NCBI GenBank assembly: GCA_029582165.1 | Contig: CM055869.1 | Location: 56,617,518 to 56,681,517 of the forward strand | Source: Portulaca oleracea | Taxonomy: Eukaryota; Streptophyta; Magnoliopsida; Caryophyllales; Portulacaceae | Direction of reading: 5' to 3' | DNA: 64,000 nucleotides | Part shown: positions 32,246 through 44,400 of the stretch, piece by piece | Layout of the letters: every line of letters begins with the position of its first letter | Numbering within the stretch: the stretch's first letter is position 1 | Translations under genes and position numbers: made by a program | Notes under the pieces: model-generated | Databases searched by the model: none | Seen by the model: the letters and a program-made list of their open reading frames with translations, nothing else | What the model was told of the DNA's origin: nothing

Positions 32246-32254
32246 ATCACCTTT

Positions 32255-32570
32255 AACCAATGGAAGGAGTAGGTTAAATGGGAAATGGAAGTTATGAGGG
32301 AAAAAGAAAATTGAAAGTGAGAAATTCTTGGGTTTTTTGGAATTTAGGATTTTTATGTATTCTTGTTTGTTTGATTTAATATCAGTATTTGGTAGGTGCT
32401 CTTATTTTGTAATATTGGTATATTTGAGCTACTTAATTTCTTGTAGTTTCTAAGCTTTTGTATGTGAACATTTGTATTCAAAATATCTAGGTTTTCTTTC
32501 GTCCGCGAGATAGAAGAATCTATTGGTAAAATCAAAGAAAGAATCTTCCTCTGTAAAGTACAATACTTTT
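32255..32570. other. Unique-looking sequence between the MULE and the Tekay element
   Basis: This is about 316 bp of AT-rich sequence. It should be the original continuation of the sequence left of 10,484. I see no exon or repeat in it. Confidence 0.5.
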
Positions 32571-32666
32571 TGTAACGACCCGCCCTAAAACCGTTTTAAT
32601 TAAAAGCTTAATCACGGTAATTAACTAGAATTCGCGGTTAAAAATTTTTCTTCTTTTACGTTAATA

Positions 32667-32712
<46 letters not shown>

Positions 32713-35667
32713 TTTTTTATGCGCGACAGGTCTCGAGCAAGGCGATGGTTAAACGGGTTGATTTTATGTCATCTCGGATTTAAAGTTATAAGTATTAATA
32801 CGAGTTTATGAATACTTTTACGATAAGTTATATAATTTATTTTATCGTTCTCAATTTTACGCTTGTAACCGAAGAAGGTTATATTAATTTTAATTTTCGT
32901 TTCTTTTATGATTTATTTTGCCCAATTTATTCCCAAGTGATTTTATTTAACCCTAGACTAAATTATTTTACCAAGTTTATGTTCATTAATTTTATTTAGT
33001 CAATACCAATTATTTTTACCTAGCTTTATTTATTTTATCTCATCTAATTTAATTAAGTTGGGTTATATATATATGAGGGTATTAGGCCAAGGGGGTTTTA
33101 ATTCTTTCCTTTTTTAATTCAACACACCCAACTCATCTCACCCTCTCCTCCCTCTCGTCCGACTAGCCAAACCCTCCCTGTCCCTCTGTTTTTCCGGCGC
33201 CGGCGGGCTCACCAGCGACCACCAGGTGGTGGCCGAGCCACCTCCTCCCTCCTCTCTTGTGTTTTCTCCACCAATCTTCCTGAAGTGGTAATCTCTCCAA
33301 CCCCTATTTCAATTTTACCAAACCCTAATCTGATTTTATCTATGTATTAGTGTTATTCTTGTTATTTTCATCTCTTTTATAATCTTTAAGCATGAATTTA
33401 TGTTGTGGTTAATTTAGGGTTTGAATTTGGGGGTGGATACATGTGAAATTTGAAGAATTTTGAAGCCTTCTTGTTAGTTTTTTGATGAGTAATGAGATAT
33501 CTTGCTTGCATGTGGTTTTTGATGATTAATTTGGTGATTAAAGGACTGTTTTGAAATGGTGAGTATGCTAATCAAGTTTTTTTTTACTCTTGGATGATAT
33601 GAGTTTAGTGTAAATTTGATGAATAAGGGCTAATTCAAGTGTTAATTATAGTTGCATATGTAATCTATGGTTGCATGTGAGTTCATGAGCTTATTTGGGT
33701 AATCTTTGAGTATTAAAATCTGGAAGAACCATGGACAATAGTTAATTTGGGGTTTTGGTTGTGAAATAGTACAACTTAGAGGCCAAAGAAAGCATTAAAG
33801 TGCAATCAAGCAAGAAAAAGATTCTGTCTAAGTATCTGACTTTTACAGAGATTTTAAGAGGTGAGTTTTGCCCAGATTTTTACTGGAAATGATAGCCCAA
33901 GTGATTATCTAACTCTAGGCTTTGGAATTTCGAGAATCCGACATGTGTAGCCCGGGATACGAGCAAAACCGTGAAAGGGTGCAATGTTATACGTTTTTCT
34001 GAGTCAGTAGGTTTGTGCTCATTTTTCGTCAGTTTAGAGGCTTTGTTGGTTCTGGAAATGAACATAAAAATTTTAGGTCGTTCTTCAAGCTTTCTGGAAA
34101 CATAAAGTTTGCATCCATACGATATTGGGTGAGTGAGATATGAGGCTGAGAATGAGGGCCGTCAGCAAAGTCGCTGCCCAGAATTTTAATAGTTAATTCT
34201 AGCTTAAAGGGTGCTTTTTGACCTCTTAGGGAGCTCTAATAAGATGGTGACCCTTGGGTCATTGTTAAGATGGATTGAGTAGGTTTTCTAAGTTGATTTA
34301 AGCTATTTTTAGTGTTTGGGATTAGTTCCTAAAGGTTTATGGAAATACTAGCAAACCATGGGGTAAAGTGATGAGGTTTTAAGTTCGTCTAAGTGATGTT
34401 GATGGCTAAGTGGTACTTTTGACTTCTTAACAAGTTTATGGGTCTCTTCGTTGTCTAAATAGCCCAAGGACCATCTCTTCTATGTATTCAATTCACCGGT
34501 CATCGGTCCGTAAACTTTCCAAAACTCATAATCATGTCCTTATCTAATTTCCGTCGCTTGACAACGTTTCTTTCATGTTTTCAATGACCGAATAAATTCT
34601 CTTCTTACGCCTTCAAGGACTCCAATTCTATGCTCATCTAAGCTGGTTGTTAAGGATGCTTTATACATCACAAGCCTTCTTTGATCCTATTCAAGGTTCA
34701 CCATAAGTTTCGCTTTAAATTTCCAAGCCGCATGATTAACTTCAAGTGCTCTGCTTCTGTCCTGGCCTTTTTCCGAGCCCTTCCTTTCATTTTTAGCCTT
34801 CGGACCAGTTGACAAAGTTGTAGGGCGTGATTTTCCCTTTCCGAAAAGTACTCGTTTGCAAAAATCCGAGTTTCCTAGCTCAAGTTATCATCAAATCATT
34901 GATTTATCAAAAACTGAAATTTTTATTTTCTCATCCCTTTTAAGTTATCAAGTTTTAAGTACTTTAACATTAGCTTATGTAATTACAAGGACTTTATTAA
35001 AATTCTCAACTTCCTATGCTCTTATTATAGTTTCCAAGTCGCCCAAACCGTCCCAAGCACGAGGCACGTCGCTAGATCTTTCTACTTCCCAAGGTACGCG
35101 AATTGTCCAACTTTTCGCTCTTTATTAACGTTTAACATTTTCATGGTTATTTTAAGTTGTTCCTTAATGTTTATGTTACGGTTATAAAGGGTCTCATTTT
35201 ATGTATTCTTTGTGCTAGTTACTTTTAGGTGCTAGCTCTCTCTTTATGTATGATACTCCTGATCAGAGTGTCCAAACCTGGCTAGTGTCGACTGTTCGGC
35301 AGTCACCTATTCCAAACTTCGATCGGTTTGGGCATACGCGTGTGTGAGATGCATTACATCGATCGTAAGGGACCAAATACTCATGTTTTAGTACCTATCT
35401 TACCTTTCATATGCTTTACCTTTTATGTTGATGAATCAAGTTATTTTATTCTTGTTTATCCCTTTCCCCGTTTTCAAAATGAATTTAAATGCCGGCACTA
35501 AAACCGTTTTCGAACGGTTTGACGTGTTGGAGGTTTGTGTACTGAGTGTTTCCCCACTCACTTTGCGTTGTTTTAATGTTTTGTTTTAGGCGGTCCGAGC
35601 TCTCAAGTTAAAGGTAAGGATAAGCAAAAGTAGGAGTTTTTCCCGATCAAGGTAGTCATGAACGTCG
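32571..35667 (+). repeat. Tekay 5' LTR, missing its 3' end
   Basis: It aligns with the 3' LTR from its first base to GTCATGAACGTCG at 35667 and then stops; about 310 bp at its end are absent. The first ~900 bp are clearly diverged from the 3' LTR, with different CT-rich and GC-rich leaders. From about 33,473 on, the two are almost identical by eye. It contains a (TTA)n run near 32,666-32,711. Confidence 0.88.
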
Positions 35668-35673
35668 TTGTAA

Positions 35674-36330
35674 GATGCCTTTGATGCTCATTGTGCTGCC
35701 AATTCAAAATCGGAATATCATGATGACATATGCCCAGCTCGATGCTTGCTAGATACCTTTCCTCACGAGAGTCCGTGGGACAACATTAGGGATAGTTACC
35801 GTCAGTTACTTCTCCGAAGTGAACCCGGTCGTCACGCCTGGTGCCTCAACTATGTTGGGGCCTAGAACCAAATTGCTATGGAAGCGGTCATCACACAAAC
35901 CCCTCAATCCTTGAGTATACACGTCAGCAAGCTAGGGTCGTTTCTACATGAGATGCTCGCATTGCCCGCTTCCCCTAATGCAGGAATCACTCCACCTCAT
36001 GTTTTCTCTCCACCGGCGGACGAAGTACGACTCCACTTTACGCATCTTATCACGGGACGTCCTATCGTGCCGATTTCGCTATCCCGCCATGAGTCTACGC
36101 CCTCGGAGCAAGAGCCCGAGGAAGAAGAAGACCCGAGTATGGATCTGGATGAGGAGGAGATGGGCCAAGGGCCTGATCACGATAGAGACCGTGGCAGGGA
36201 GTCACCTTCCCATGCTGTTCCAGTGGCAAGAAACTTTGACTGGACAAATCTCAGGCCCAAGATCCGTCACACAAAGCGCAAGAGCACTCGCCCTTTGAGG
36301 CTACGTCACGTGGAGGAGTCAAGGGAGTAG
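35674..36330 (+). pseudogene. Unidentified coding-like ORF between the broken LTR and gag
   Basis: I do not recognise this protein. An open frame starts right after the LTR break (a stop at 35671) and runs about 218 codons with a single TAG at about 35,857. The first ATG after that stop is at 35878. Segments include CLLDTFPHESPWDNIRDSY, LRSEPGRHAWCLNYVGA, an acidic run EPEEEEDPSMDLDEEE and a basic end IRHTKRKSTRPLRLRH. It is not part of a normal Tekay gag-pol. It may be a fragment of another element or a captured host fragment, brought in by the rearrangement that removed the LTR end and primer site. Confidence 0.4.
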
Positions 36331-36897
36331 GAGGGGTCTAACTCCCGTGTTTGAAGGAATACTAACCGATTTTTGTGCAGGGATAGCTAGGAAGCTAACC
36401 TTATTTTAGCTAGTTGACAAAATTAGTTGCGATTGGCCATATCTTTTGTTTTAAGGTCATCAAGTGTTCTTAGTCAAACTATGCTAATTTTTGGGACCCT
36501 TCCTACGTTATTGGGTAAAGGGAGGTAGTGTATGTATTTTGAATTGTTGATTTGCGTACTTGTTGGGACATATTTCGGAAATGATGATTGCAACAGGGAT
36601 ACCCGAGAAGAAAGAAAAAGGGATCCAAATTTTCTTTAATGTCTATCGATGGGTATGCTAATATTATTGTTTGAGGTTTGAGGTCCTAAGTATTTCGGAA
36701 GCCTTGTGAAGTGATGTTATCCTTGTTATATATGAATATGTGCATGTGCGAAAATGTATGTTGAGGTTTATTGTGACAATAAAATCATTGGTACTGTATG
36801 CACGATTAAAAATAACAAATGTGTAAAAACATGTTACCAGAGATTAATGGCTACGAATTGTGTTGATTATTGAATTATTCTTTATAAAATGTGTAGC
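36331..36897. other. Noncoding stretch before Tekay gag
   Basis: AT-rich sequence with no supported gene. A TTTTTGTGCAG near 36,372-36,382 could be an acceptor. The rest may be part of the normal Tekay leader or of the rearranged segment. Confidence 0.4.
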
Positions 36898-38030
36898 ATG
36901 TCTCAAACATTGGGGAATTCACCACAAGAAGAACCGGTGCATGAAGCAATGGAAACCAAATAAAGTCAGGGGACCCCAGCTACCTCAGAATAGTATCCCA
37001 ACCTGAGCCATCTTTAGGATCAGTCCCTCCTAATCCACCACTATACCCCGACCATTTTGGGTTTTTGGTCCAGGAGTTGCTAAGGCGGATACCTGTCCCA
37101 TCTATGGCCCAACCAAGTAACCCAAAGGAGGTAAACTATGCTGATAGGGTGGCAAGGCGTAACCCCACCACCTATGCGGGAGGATATGACCCTGTAATTT
37201 TGGAAGATTGGATTAGAGATCTGGAAAAGATCTTCGAAGTAGTAGAGGTGCCGGAAGAAAAGAGACTGACAATAGGGACTTTCTACCTAAAGGGAGAAGC
37301 CGACATCTGGTGGAGGACCGTCAGGGAAAGATATCAAGGGACGACCAAGACATGGAACGATTTTTTAAGTGATCTTAGGGCGCAGTTCTACCCCCTAACC
37401 CTTAGACGGCAAAAAGAGAAGGAGTTCCTAGATTGGAGCATGGTGAACAAGGATATTTCGGTGCTACAGTATACCTCCAAGTTCAACGAATTGTCCCGCT
37501 TCGCCCCGGAGTATGTGGCGTCTGAAAACATGAAGATGTTTAGGTATGAGGGAGGTCTGGCACCATATATACGCAGTCAACTATCTTCACATCACTTCTC
37601 GACCATGTAAGAAATGTATGAAAGGGCTGTAGAAAGAGTCAGGAAGGAGTTGAAAGCTTTAAGTCAAGGAAGTCAGGGGAGTAGTAAGAGAAAGTGGAAT
37701 GAAAAAGGAGTGTTTCCTTCACCTGCTGTGGAAACTAACCAACCCAAGAGGCCGATACCCCCAAATCCTAGGAGCCAACCTAATCCGCCTACCACCAGGG
37801 AACCATGTAAGAAATGCGGGAGAACGAACCATTCAACCGCGCAATGCCGGGTAGGCACCAACAGCTGTTTATGGTGTGGCGGAACAGATCATAGGGCGGC
37901 TGAGTGTCCCAAAAGGTCCAAGAGACCGGAACCTGGAATGACACGGCCAGCACCACCCTCAAGGACGGCAACGCAGCAGGGAAGCGTGGGGCAAGCCTAC
38001 GTTATGGGCAAAAAGGAAGCAGCAAAGTCT
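36898..38030 (+). pseudogene. Tekay gag
   Basis: This would be the particle protein. ATG at 36898 (MSQTLGNSPQEEP) soon meets a stop near 36,961, and the main frame is offset from it. From about 37,020 the core reads WIRDLEKIFEVVEVPEEKR, GEADIWWRTVRERYQG and FLSDLRAQFYPLTLRRQKE. A TAA at about 37,608 interrupts before ERAVERVRKELKAL. Two knuckles follow, CKKCGRTNHSTAQC and CLWCGGTDHRAAEC (about 37,806-37,910), both intact C-X2-C-X4-H-X4-C, in a proline-rich setting. Protease follows in the same frame. Confidence 0.88.
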
Positions 38031-38345
38031 GGTATGGTCGTGACCGGAACTGTTTATATACATGCTAAGCCTTTAGTTGCATTATTTGATTCTGGAGCAA
38101 CGTATTCGTTTATTTCATCTAAAGTTGCGTCAAGGTTGAATTTAAGAAATCTAGCATGTGAGGTAAATTACTTAATCAGCTTACCCAATGGTCAAACCAT
38201 AGTATGTGAAAAATGTTTTGTGGGAGTTCCACTTGTTTTAAATAAAGAAACCTTCCCAGCTAATCTCATTTAGTTGGATTTAGAAGAATTTGACATCATT
38301 TTGGGTATGGATTGGTTGAATGTAACGCAAGCTCAAATTCGATGT
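38031..38345 (+). pseudogene. Tekay aspartic protease
   Basis: The retropepsin active site is ALFDSGATYSFIS (about 38,080-38,115), followed by SLPNGQTI and the closing [10 protein letters not shown] (about 38,290). One TAG at 38271, where a Gln would fit (CAG to TAG), splits it. It is in the same frame as gag and RT. Confidence 0.85.
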
Positions 38346-39500
38346 GGTGAAGGGACAGTTGTTCTTAAGAGTGCCTCGGGAGTTGAAATTTGTTTTATTG
38401 GGGACTTAGGAGTAAATTCGTGTCCTATCATATCATATGTAAAGGCTCGAAAGTTGCTAAATCACGGGTGCAAGGGTTACCTGATTAGTGAAGATTCTAA
38501 GGATTCGCCCAAGATGGAAGAAATTCCTGTGGTGCAAGAGTTTCGAGATGTTTTCCCTGAGGAAGTTACGGAGTTACCCCCGAGGAGGGAGGTTGACTTC
38601 GAAATAGAGCTAGTTCCTGGAACTCGGCTTATATCTAAAGCGCCCTATCGAATGGCACCAGCTGAGCTTAAGGAGTTAAAGGTGCAGTTAGAAGACTTAC
38701 TAAGCAGAGGTTTCATTAGACCTAGTACGTTGCCATGGGGAGCGCCAGTGTTGTTTGTACGAAAGAAGGACGGAAGTCTGAGATTATGCATTGACTACCG
38801 AGAGTTGAACAAAGTCACGATCAAGAACAAGTACCCTCTTCCTAGAATTGATGATCTATTTGACCAACTCCAAGGGGCAGGAGTATTTTCTAAGATTGAC
38901 TTGAGGTCAGGATACCACCAACTTAGGGTTAAGGATGAGGACATCTCTAAAACCGCCTTTAGGACAAGATATGGGCACTATCTTACTGTAATGCCTTTTG
39001 GACTTACGAATGCCCCAGCAATGTTTATGGATTTGATGAACCGAGTGTTCAAGCCTTATCTGGATAAGTTTGTGGTGGTTTTCATTGATGATATATTGGT
39101 GTAATCAAAGGGTAGAGAGGAACATGAAAATCATTTAAGGATGGTGCTCCAGACGCTAAGAGAGCGTCGGTTATATGCTAAGTTTTCAAAGTGTGAGTTT
39201 TGGCTCAAGGAAGTCGGATTTTTAGGGCATATAGTCACCAGTGAAGGGATACGAGTGGACCCTAGCAAAGTATCCGCCGTTAAGGATTGGGTGAGACCCA
39301 CTACGGTTACAGAAGTCCGAAGCTTTTTGGGTATGGCCGGATACTATAGGAGGTTCGTTCCGAACTTTTCTAAAATGGCTCTTCCCTTAACCAATCTCCT
39401 CAAAAAGACGACCCGGTTTGAATGGACCGACAAGTGTGAAGAGGCCTTTCAAGCACTTAAGGAGAAGCTCACAACCGCCCCAGTTTTGTCCCTACCTTAG
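38346..39500 (+). pseudogene. Tekay reverse transcriptase
   Basis: RT motifs in order are [77 protein letters not shown] and the catalytic FIDDILV (about 39,085). The residue after ILV is a TAA stop (39102) where Tyr is usual. The frame then continues through [16 protein letters not shown] and [20 protein letters not shown] second stop (TAG, 39498) lies at the border with RNase H. Catalytic Asp residues are intact. Confidence 0.92.
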
Positions 39501-40210
39501 GAAGGAAAGGAGTATGTAGTGTACAGTGATGCGTCACATCAAGGGATTGGGTGCGTGCTGATGCAAAACGATAAAGTGATAGCTTATGCTTCACGACAGC
39601 TAAAGCCGTATGAGAAGAATTACCCGACGCATGACTTAGAGCTAGCGGCAGTAGTTTTTGCCCTAAAGATTTGGAGGCATTATCTTTATGGAGTCCCTAC
39701 TACTGTCTTTACGGATCATAAGAGCCTCAAGTACACTTTCACTCAAAGAGAGTTGAATTTAAGGCAGCGAAGATGGTTAGAACTTATCAAAGATTACGAT
39801 CTGAATATTCAATACCATCCCAGGAAAGCAAACTCAGTGGCAGATGCCCTGAGCAGGAAAACCCAGCATGGGACTTTGAATCGTCTCGAAATTCACCCAA
39901 AGATGTTGCAGGAATTGAATAAGGAAAACATCGAAATAGTAAAGCTGGGTGAGACGGTTAAGAGATTGGCTACGTTAACCTTTCAACCATCTATCATTGA
40001 AGAGATCAAGGCCGAGCAAATGAATGATTCCGAAATCAAGAGGATTGTGGATAACCTCGCTGCTAAAGGGATGCCAGGGTTTCTAGTTCACGAGGATGGG
40101 ATCTTGAGGTTCCAGAATAGGCTATGTGTACCTAACCAGGGAAATTTAAGGCTTAAGCTTTTGGAGGAAGGCCATAATTCAATGTACTCTGTACATCCAT
40201 GAGGCACGAA
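39501..40210 (+). pseudogene. Tekay RNase H and linker
   Basis: The domain has [49 protein letters not shown] and [12 protein letters not shown], with the acidic active-site residues present. The linker to integrase is ordinary for the lineage and ends with a TGA at about 40,200 in the segment VHP-stop-GTKMYRDL. Confidence 0.9.
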
Positions 40211-41415
40211 AATGTATAGAGACTTAAGAGAGCACTTTTGGTGGCCTAATATGAAGAGGGACATAGCTAATTACGTAGATAAGTGCTTAACTTGTCAAAA
40301 GGTCAAAGCAGAACATCAACGGCCATCAGGCGAACTGAGGCCTTTGGAAATTCCCACGTGGAAATGGAAATCAATTTCTATGGATTTTATTATGGGATTA
40401 CCCCTCACAGCTTCTAGAAGAAATGCCATTTGGGTAATTGTGGATCGCCTAACTAAGTCAGCACATTTTATTTCTATTCATGAAGGATGGAAGGTAGATA
40501 AGTTGGCAAACGTCTATATTCGCGAGATCGTTCGATTGCACGGAATACCGAAGGATATCATATCCAATCGAGATACAAGGTTTCAATCGCGATTTTGGAG
40601 TGCGCTACAAAGAGCTTTCGGTACTAAGCTTAATTTCAGTAGTTCCTACCATCCAGAGAGTGATGGCCAGATCGAGAGAGTTAACCAAATTGTAGAGGAT
40701 ATGCTTCGCGCTTGCGTATTGGATTTCCAAGGAAATTGGGATCAATTCCTTCCACTTATAGAGTTTTCCTACAATAATAGCTACCAGTCTACCATTCAGA
40801 TGGCTCCTTTTGAAGCACTTTATGAAAGGAAGTGTCGGACTCCATTGTGTTGGGGAGAATTAGATGAACCATTAATCATAGGTCCGGATCTGATTCAGGA
40901 CACCACGGATAAGATCAGAATCATCCAGCAGCATATTAAGACTGCCCAGAGTAGACAAAAGAGTTATGCTGATCGCAGGCGGAAGCCGCTCGAGTTTCAA
41001 GTTGGAGATCGTGTTTTTCTTAAAGTTTCTCCAACTAAAGGAGTTCGGAGATTCAATGTCAGGGGAAAGTTGAGCCCACGCTATAACGGACCTTATTCCG
41101 TTGTACAGAAGATAAATCCGGTAGCATATCGTTTAGATTTACCCTCCAACCTAGGGCAAATACACGACGTTTTTCACGTCTCGCAACTACGGAAGTATGT
41201 GCCGGATTCGACGCATGTTTTAGAAGAAGAATCACCTCTGCTGTCAGAAAATCTCACTTTTCAACAACAACCGATCCAAATCCTGGATCATAGGATCAAG
41301 TGACTTCGTTCTAAGGAAATCCCCTTAGTCAAAGTGCTATGGACGAACCAAGATACCTCGGAAGCCATGTGGGAAACCGAGGAAGACATGAAGAAAAGCT
41401 ATCCACACCTCTTTT
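40211..41415 (+). pseudogene. Tekay integrase with chromodomain
   Basis: The zinc-binding region is partly visible (CLTCQKVKAEHQ). The core has SMDFIMGLP (first Asp, about 40,380) and a second motif reading ISNRDTRF (about 40,560), where Asp is expected in place of Asn. SDGQIERVNQ carries the Glu. The GPY region (SPRYNGPYSVVQKINPVAY) and the chromodomain (EIPLVKVLWTN, then WETEEDMKKSYPHLF) follow. A TGA at about 41,301, where Arg fits, separates the chromodomain. Chromodomains direct integration to particular chromatin. The D-to-N change and the stop make this copy inactive. Confidence 0.92.
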
Positions 41416-41472
41416 AAGGTACTTCGTTCACGTTTAGTCCAGCAGCGAGTTTCGGGGACGAAACTTCTTTTT

Positions 41473-41484
41473 AGAGGGGGAGGG
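41473..41484 (+). other. Tekay polypurine tract
   Basis: AGAGGGGGAGGG lies directly before TGTAACGACTCG at 41485. It would prime plus-strand synthesis. Confidence 0.9.
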
Positions 41485-44400
41485 TGTAACGACTCGCCCT
41501 AAACCCGTATTAATTAAGACTTTAATCACGATAATTATTAAAATTACGCGGTTAAATTTTTTTTTTCTCCTTTTACATTATTATGGTGGTTATTATTATT
41601 ATTATTATTATTATTATTTATTCTTATGCGCGACAGGTCTCGAGCAAGGCGATGGTTAAGCGGGTTGATTTTATGTTATCTCGGATTTAAAGTTATAAGT
41701 ATTATTACAAGTTTATGAATACTTTTACGATAAGTTATATAATTTATTTTATCGTTCTCAATTTTACGCTTGTAACCAAAGAATGTTATATTAATTTTAA
41801 TTTCTGTTTCTTTTACGATTTATTTTACCCAACCTTCCTAAGTGCATTTTATTGCCCAATTCATTCTATTAACGTGTCCTACCAATCCATTTTATGTGGT
41901 TTAATACTAGTTAATTTTACCCAATTTATTCCCAAGTGATTTTATTTAATCATAGACTAAATTATTTTACCAAGTTTATGTTCATTAATTTTATTTAATC
42001 AATACCAATTATTTTACCTAGCTAGTTTATATTATTAATTGTCTAAGTTAATTTCTAATCTAGAGAGTTAATTATTTAAGGGGAGTTTCTTTTATATATA
42101 CTAAGGGGTTTATTCTTGCAATTCATTTTCAGACATATATATCTCTCTCTACACTCTTCTCTTTCTCCCTCTTCTCTTTTCCGGCCGGTTCCGGCGGCCG
42201 GAGGCCACGCCGGCGACCACCAGATGGTGGCTGTGCCCCCCTTTCCACCTCTCTCTTGTTTTTCTCCTTCAATTCCTTCTCCAAGTGGTATAATTCTCAA
42301 ACCCTAACTCTATTCTTTATGCTCTAATCTAAAATTTCACTTCTAATTTGTGTTTTCTTGGTGATTTTCATCTCCGTTACGATTTCTAAGCATGAATTTA
42401 TATTGTGGTTTAAGTTAGAATGATTAGGGTTAGAGTTTGAAGTTGATGCATGTTAATTTGGTGAAGTTTTGAAGTGATTCTTGTTAGTTTTTTGATGAGT
42501 AATGAGATATCTTGCTTGCATGTGGTTTTTGATGATTAATTTGGTGATTAAAGGACTGTTTTGAAATGGTGAGTATGCTAATCAAGTTTTTTTTACTCTT
42601 GGATGATATGAGTTTAGTGTAAATTTGATGAATAAGGGCTAATTCAAGTGTTAATTATAGTTGCATATGTAATCTATGGTTGCATGTGAGTTCATGAGCT
42701 TATTTGGGTAATCTTTGAGTATTAAAATCTGGAAGAACCATGGACAATAGTTAATTTGGGGTTTTGGTTGTGAATTAGTACAACTTAGAGGCCAAAGAAA
42801 GCATTAAAGTGCAATCAAGCAAGAAAAAGATTCTGTCTAAGTATCTGACTTTTACAGAGATTTTAAGAGGTGAGTTTTGCCCAGATTTTTACTGGAAATG
42901 ATAGCCCAAGTGATTATCTAACTCTAGGCTTTGGAATTTCGAGAATCCGACATGTGTAGCCCGAGATACGAGCAAAACCGTGAAAGGGTGCAATGTTATA
43001 CGTTTTTCTGAGTCAGTAGGTTTGTGCTCATTTTTCGTCAGTTTAGAGGCTTTGTTGGTTCTGGAAATGAACATAAAAATTTTAGGTCGTTCTTCAAGCT
43101 TTCTGGAAACATAAAGTTTGCATCCATACGATATTGGGTGAGTGAGATATGAGGCTGAGAATGAGGGCCGTCAGCAAAGTCGCTGCCCAGAATTTTAATA
43201 GTTAATTCTAGCTTAAAGGGTGCTTTTTAACCTCTTAGGGAGCTCTAATAAGATGGTGACCCTTGGGTCATTGTTAAGATGGATTGAGTAGGTTTTCTAA
43301 GTTGATTTAAGCTATTTTTAGTGTTTGGGATTAGTTCCTAAAGGTTTATGGAAATACTAGCAAACCATGGGGTAAAGTGATGAGGTTTTAAGTTCGTCTA
43401 AGTGATGTTGATGGCTAAGTTGTACTTTTGACTTCTTAACAAGTTTATGGGTCTCTTCGTTGTCTAAATAGCCCAAGGACCATCTCTTCTTTGTATTCAA
43501 TTCACCGGTCATCGGTCCGTAAACTTTCCAAAACTCATAATCATGTCCTTATCTAATTTCCGTCGCTTGACAACGTTTCTTTCATGTTTTCAATGACCGA
43601 ATAGCTTCTCTTCTTACGCCTTCAAGGACTCCAATTCTATGCTCATCTAAGTTGGTTGTTAAGGATGCTTTATACATCATAAGCCTTCTTTGATCCTATT
43701 CAAGGTTCACCATAAGTTTCGCTTTAAATTTCCAAGCCGCATGATTAATTTCAAGTGCTCTGCTTCTGTCCTGGCCTTTTTCCGAGCCCTTCCTTTCATT
43801 TTTAGCCTTCGGATCAGTTGACAAAGTTGTAGGGCGTGATTTTCCGTTTCTGAAAAGTACTCGTTTGCAAAAATCCGAGTTTCCTAGCTCAAGTTATCAT
43901 CAAATCATTGATTTATCAAAAACTGAAATTTTTATTTTCTCATCCCTTTTAAGTTATCAAGTTTTAAGTACTTTAACATTAGCTTATGTAATTACAAGGA
44001 CTTTATTAAAATTCTCAACTTCCTATTCTCTTATTATAGTTTCCAAGTCGCCCAAACCGTCCCAAGCATGAGGCACGTCGCTAGATCTTTCTACTTCCCA
44101 AGGTACGCGAATTGTCCAACTTTTCGCTCTTTATTAACGTTTAACGTTTTCATGGTTATTTTAAGTTGTTCCTTAATGTTTATGTTACGGTTATAAAGGG
44201 TCCCATTTTATGTATTCTTTGTGCTAGTTACTTTTGGGTGCTAGCTCTCTCTTTATGTATGATACTCCTGATCAGAGTGTCGGACACCGCCATGTCGATC
44301 GCTCGTGATCACCTATTCCAAACTTCGATCGGTTTGGGCATACGCGTCTGTGAGATGCATTACATCGATCGTAAGGGACCAAATACTTATGTTTTAGTAC

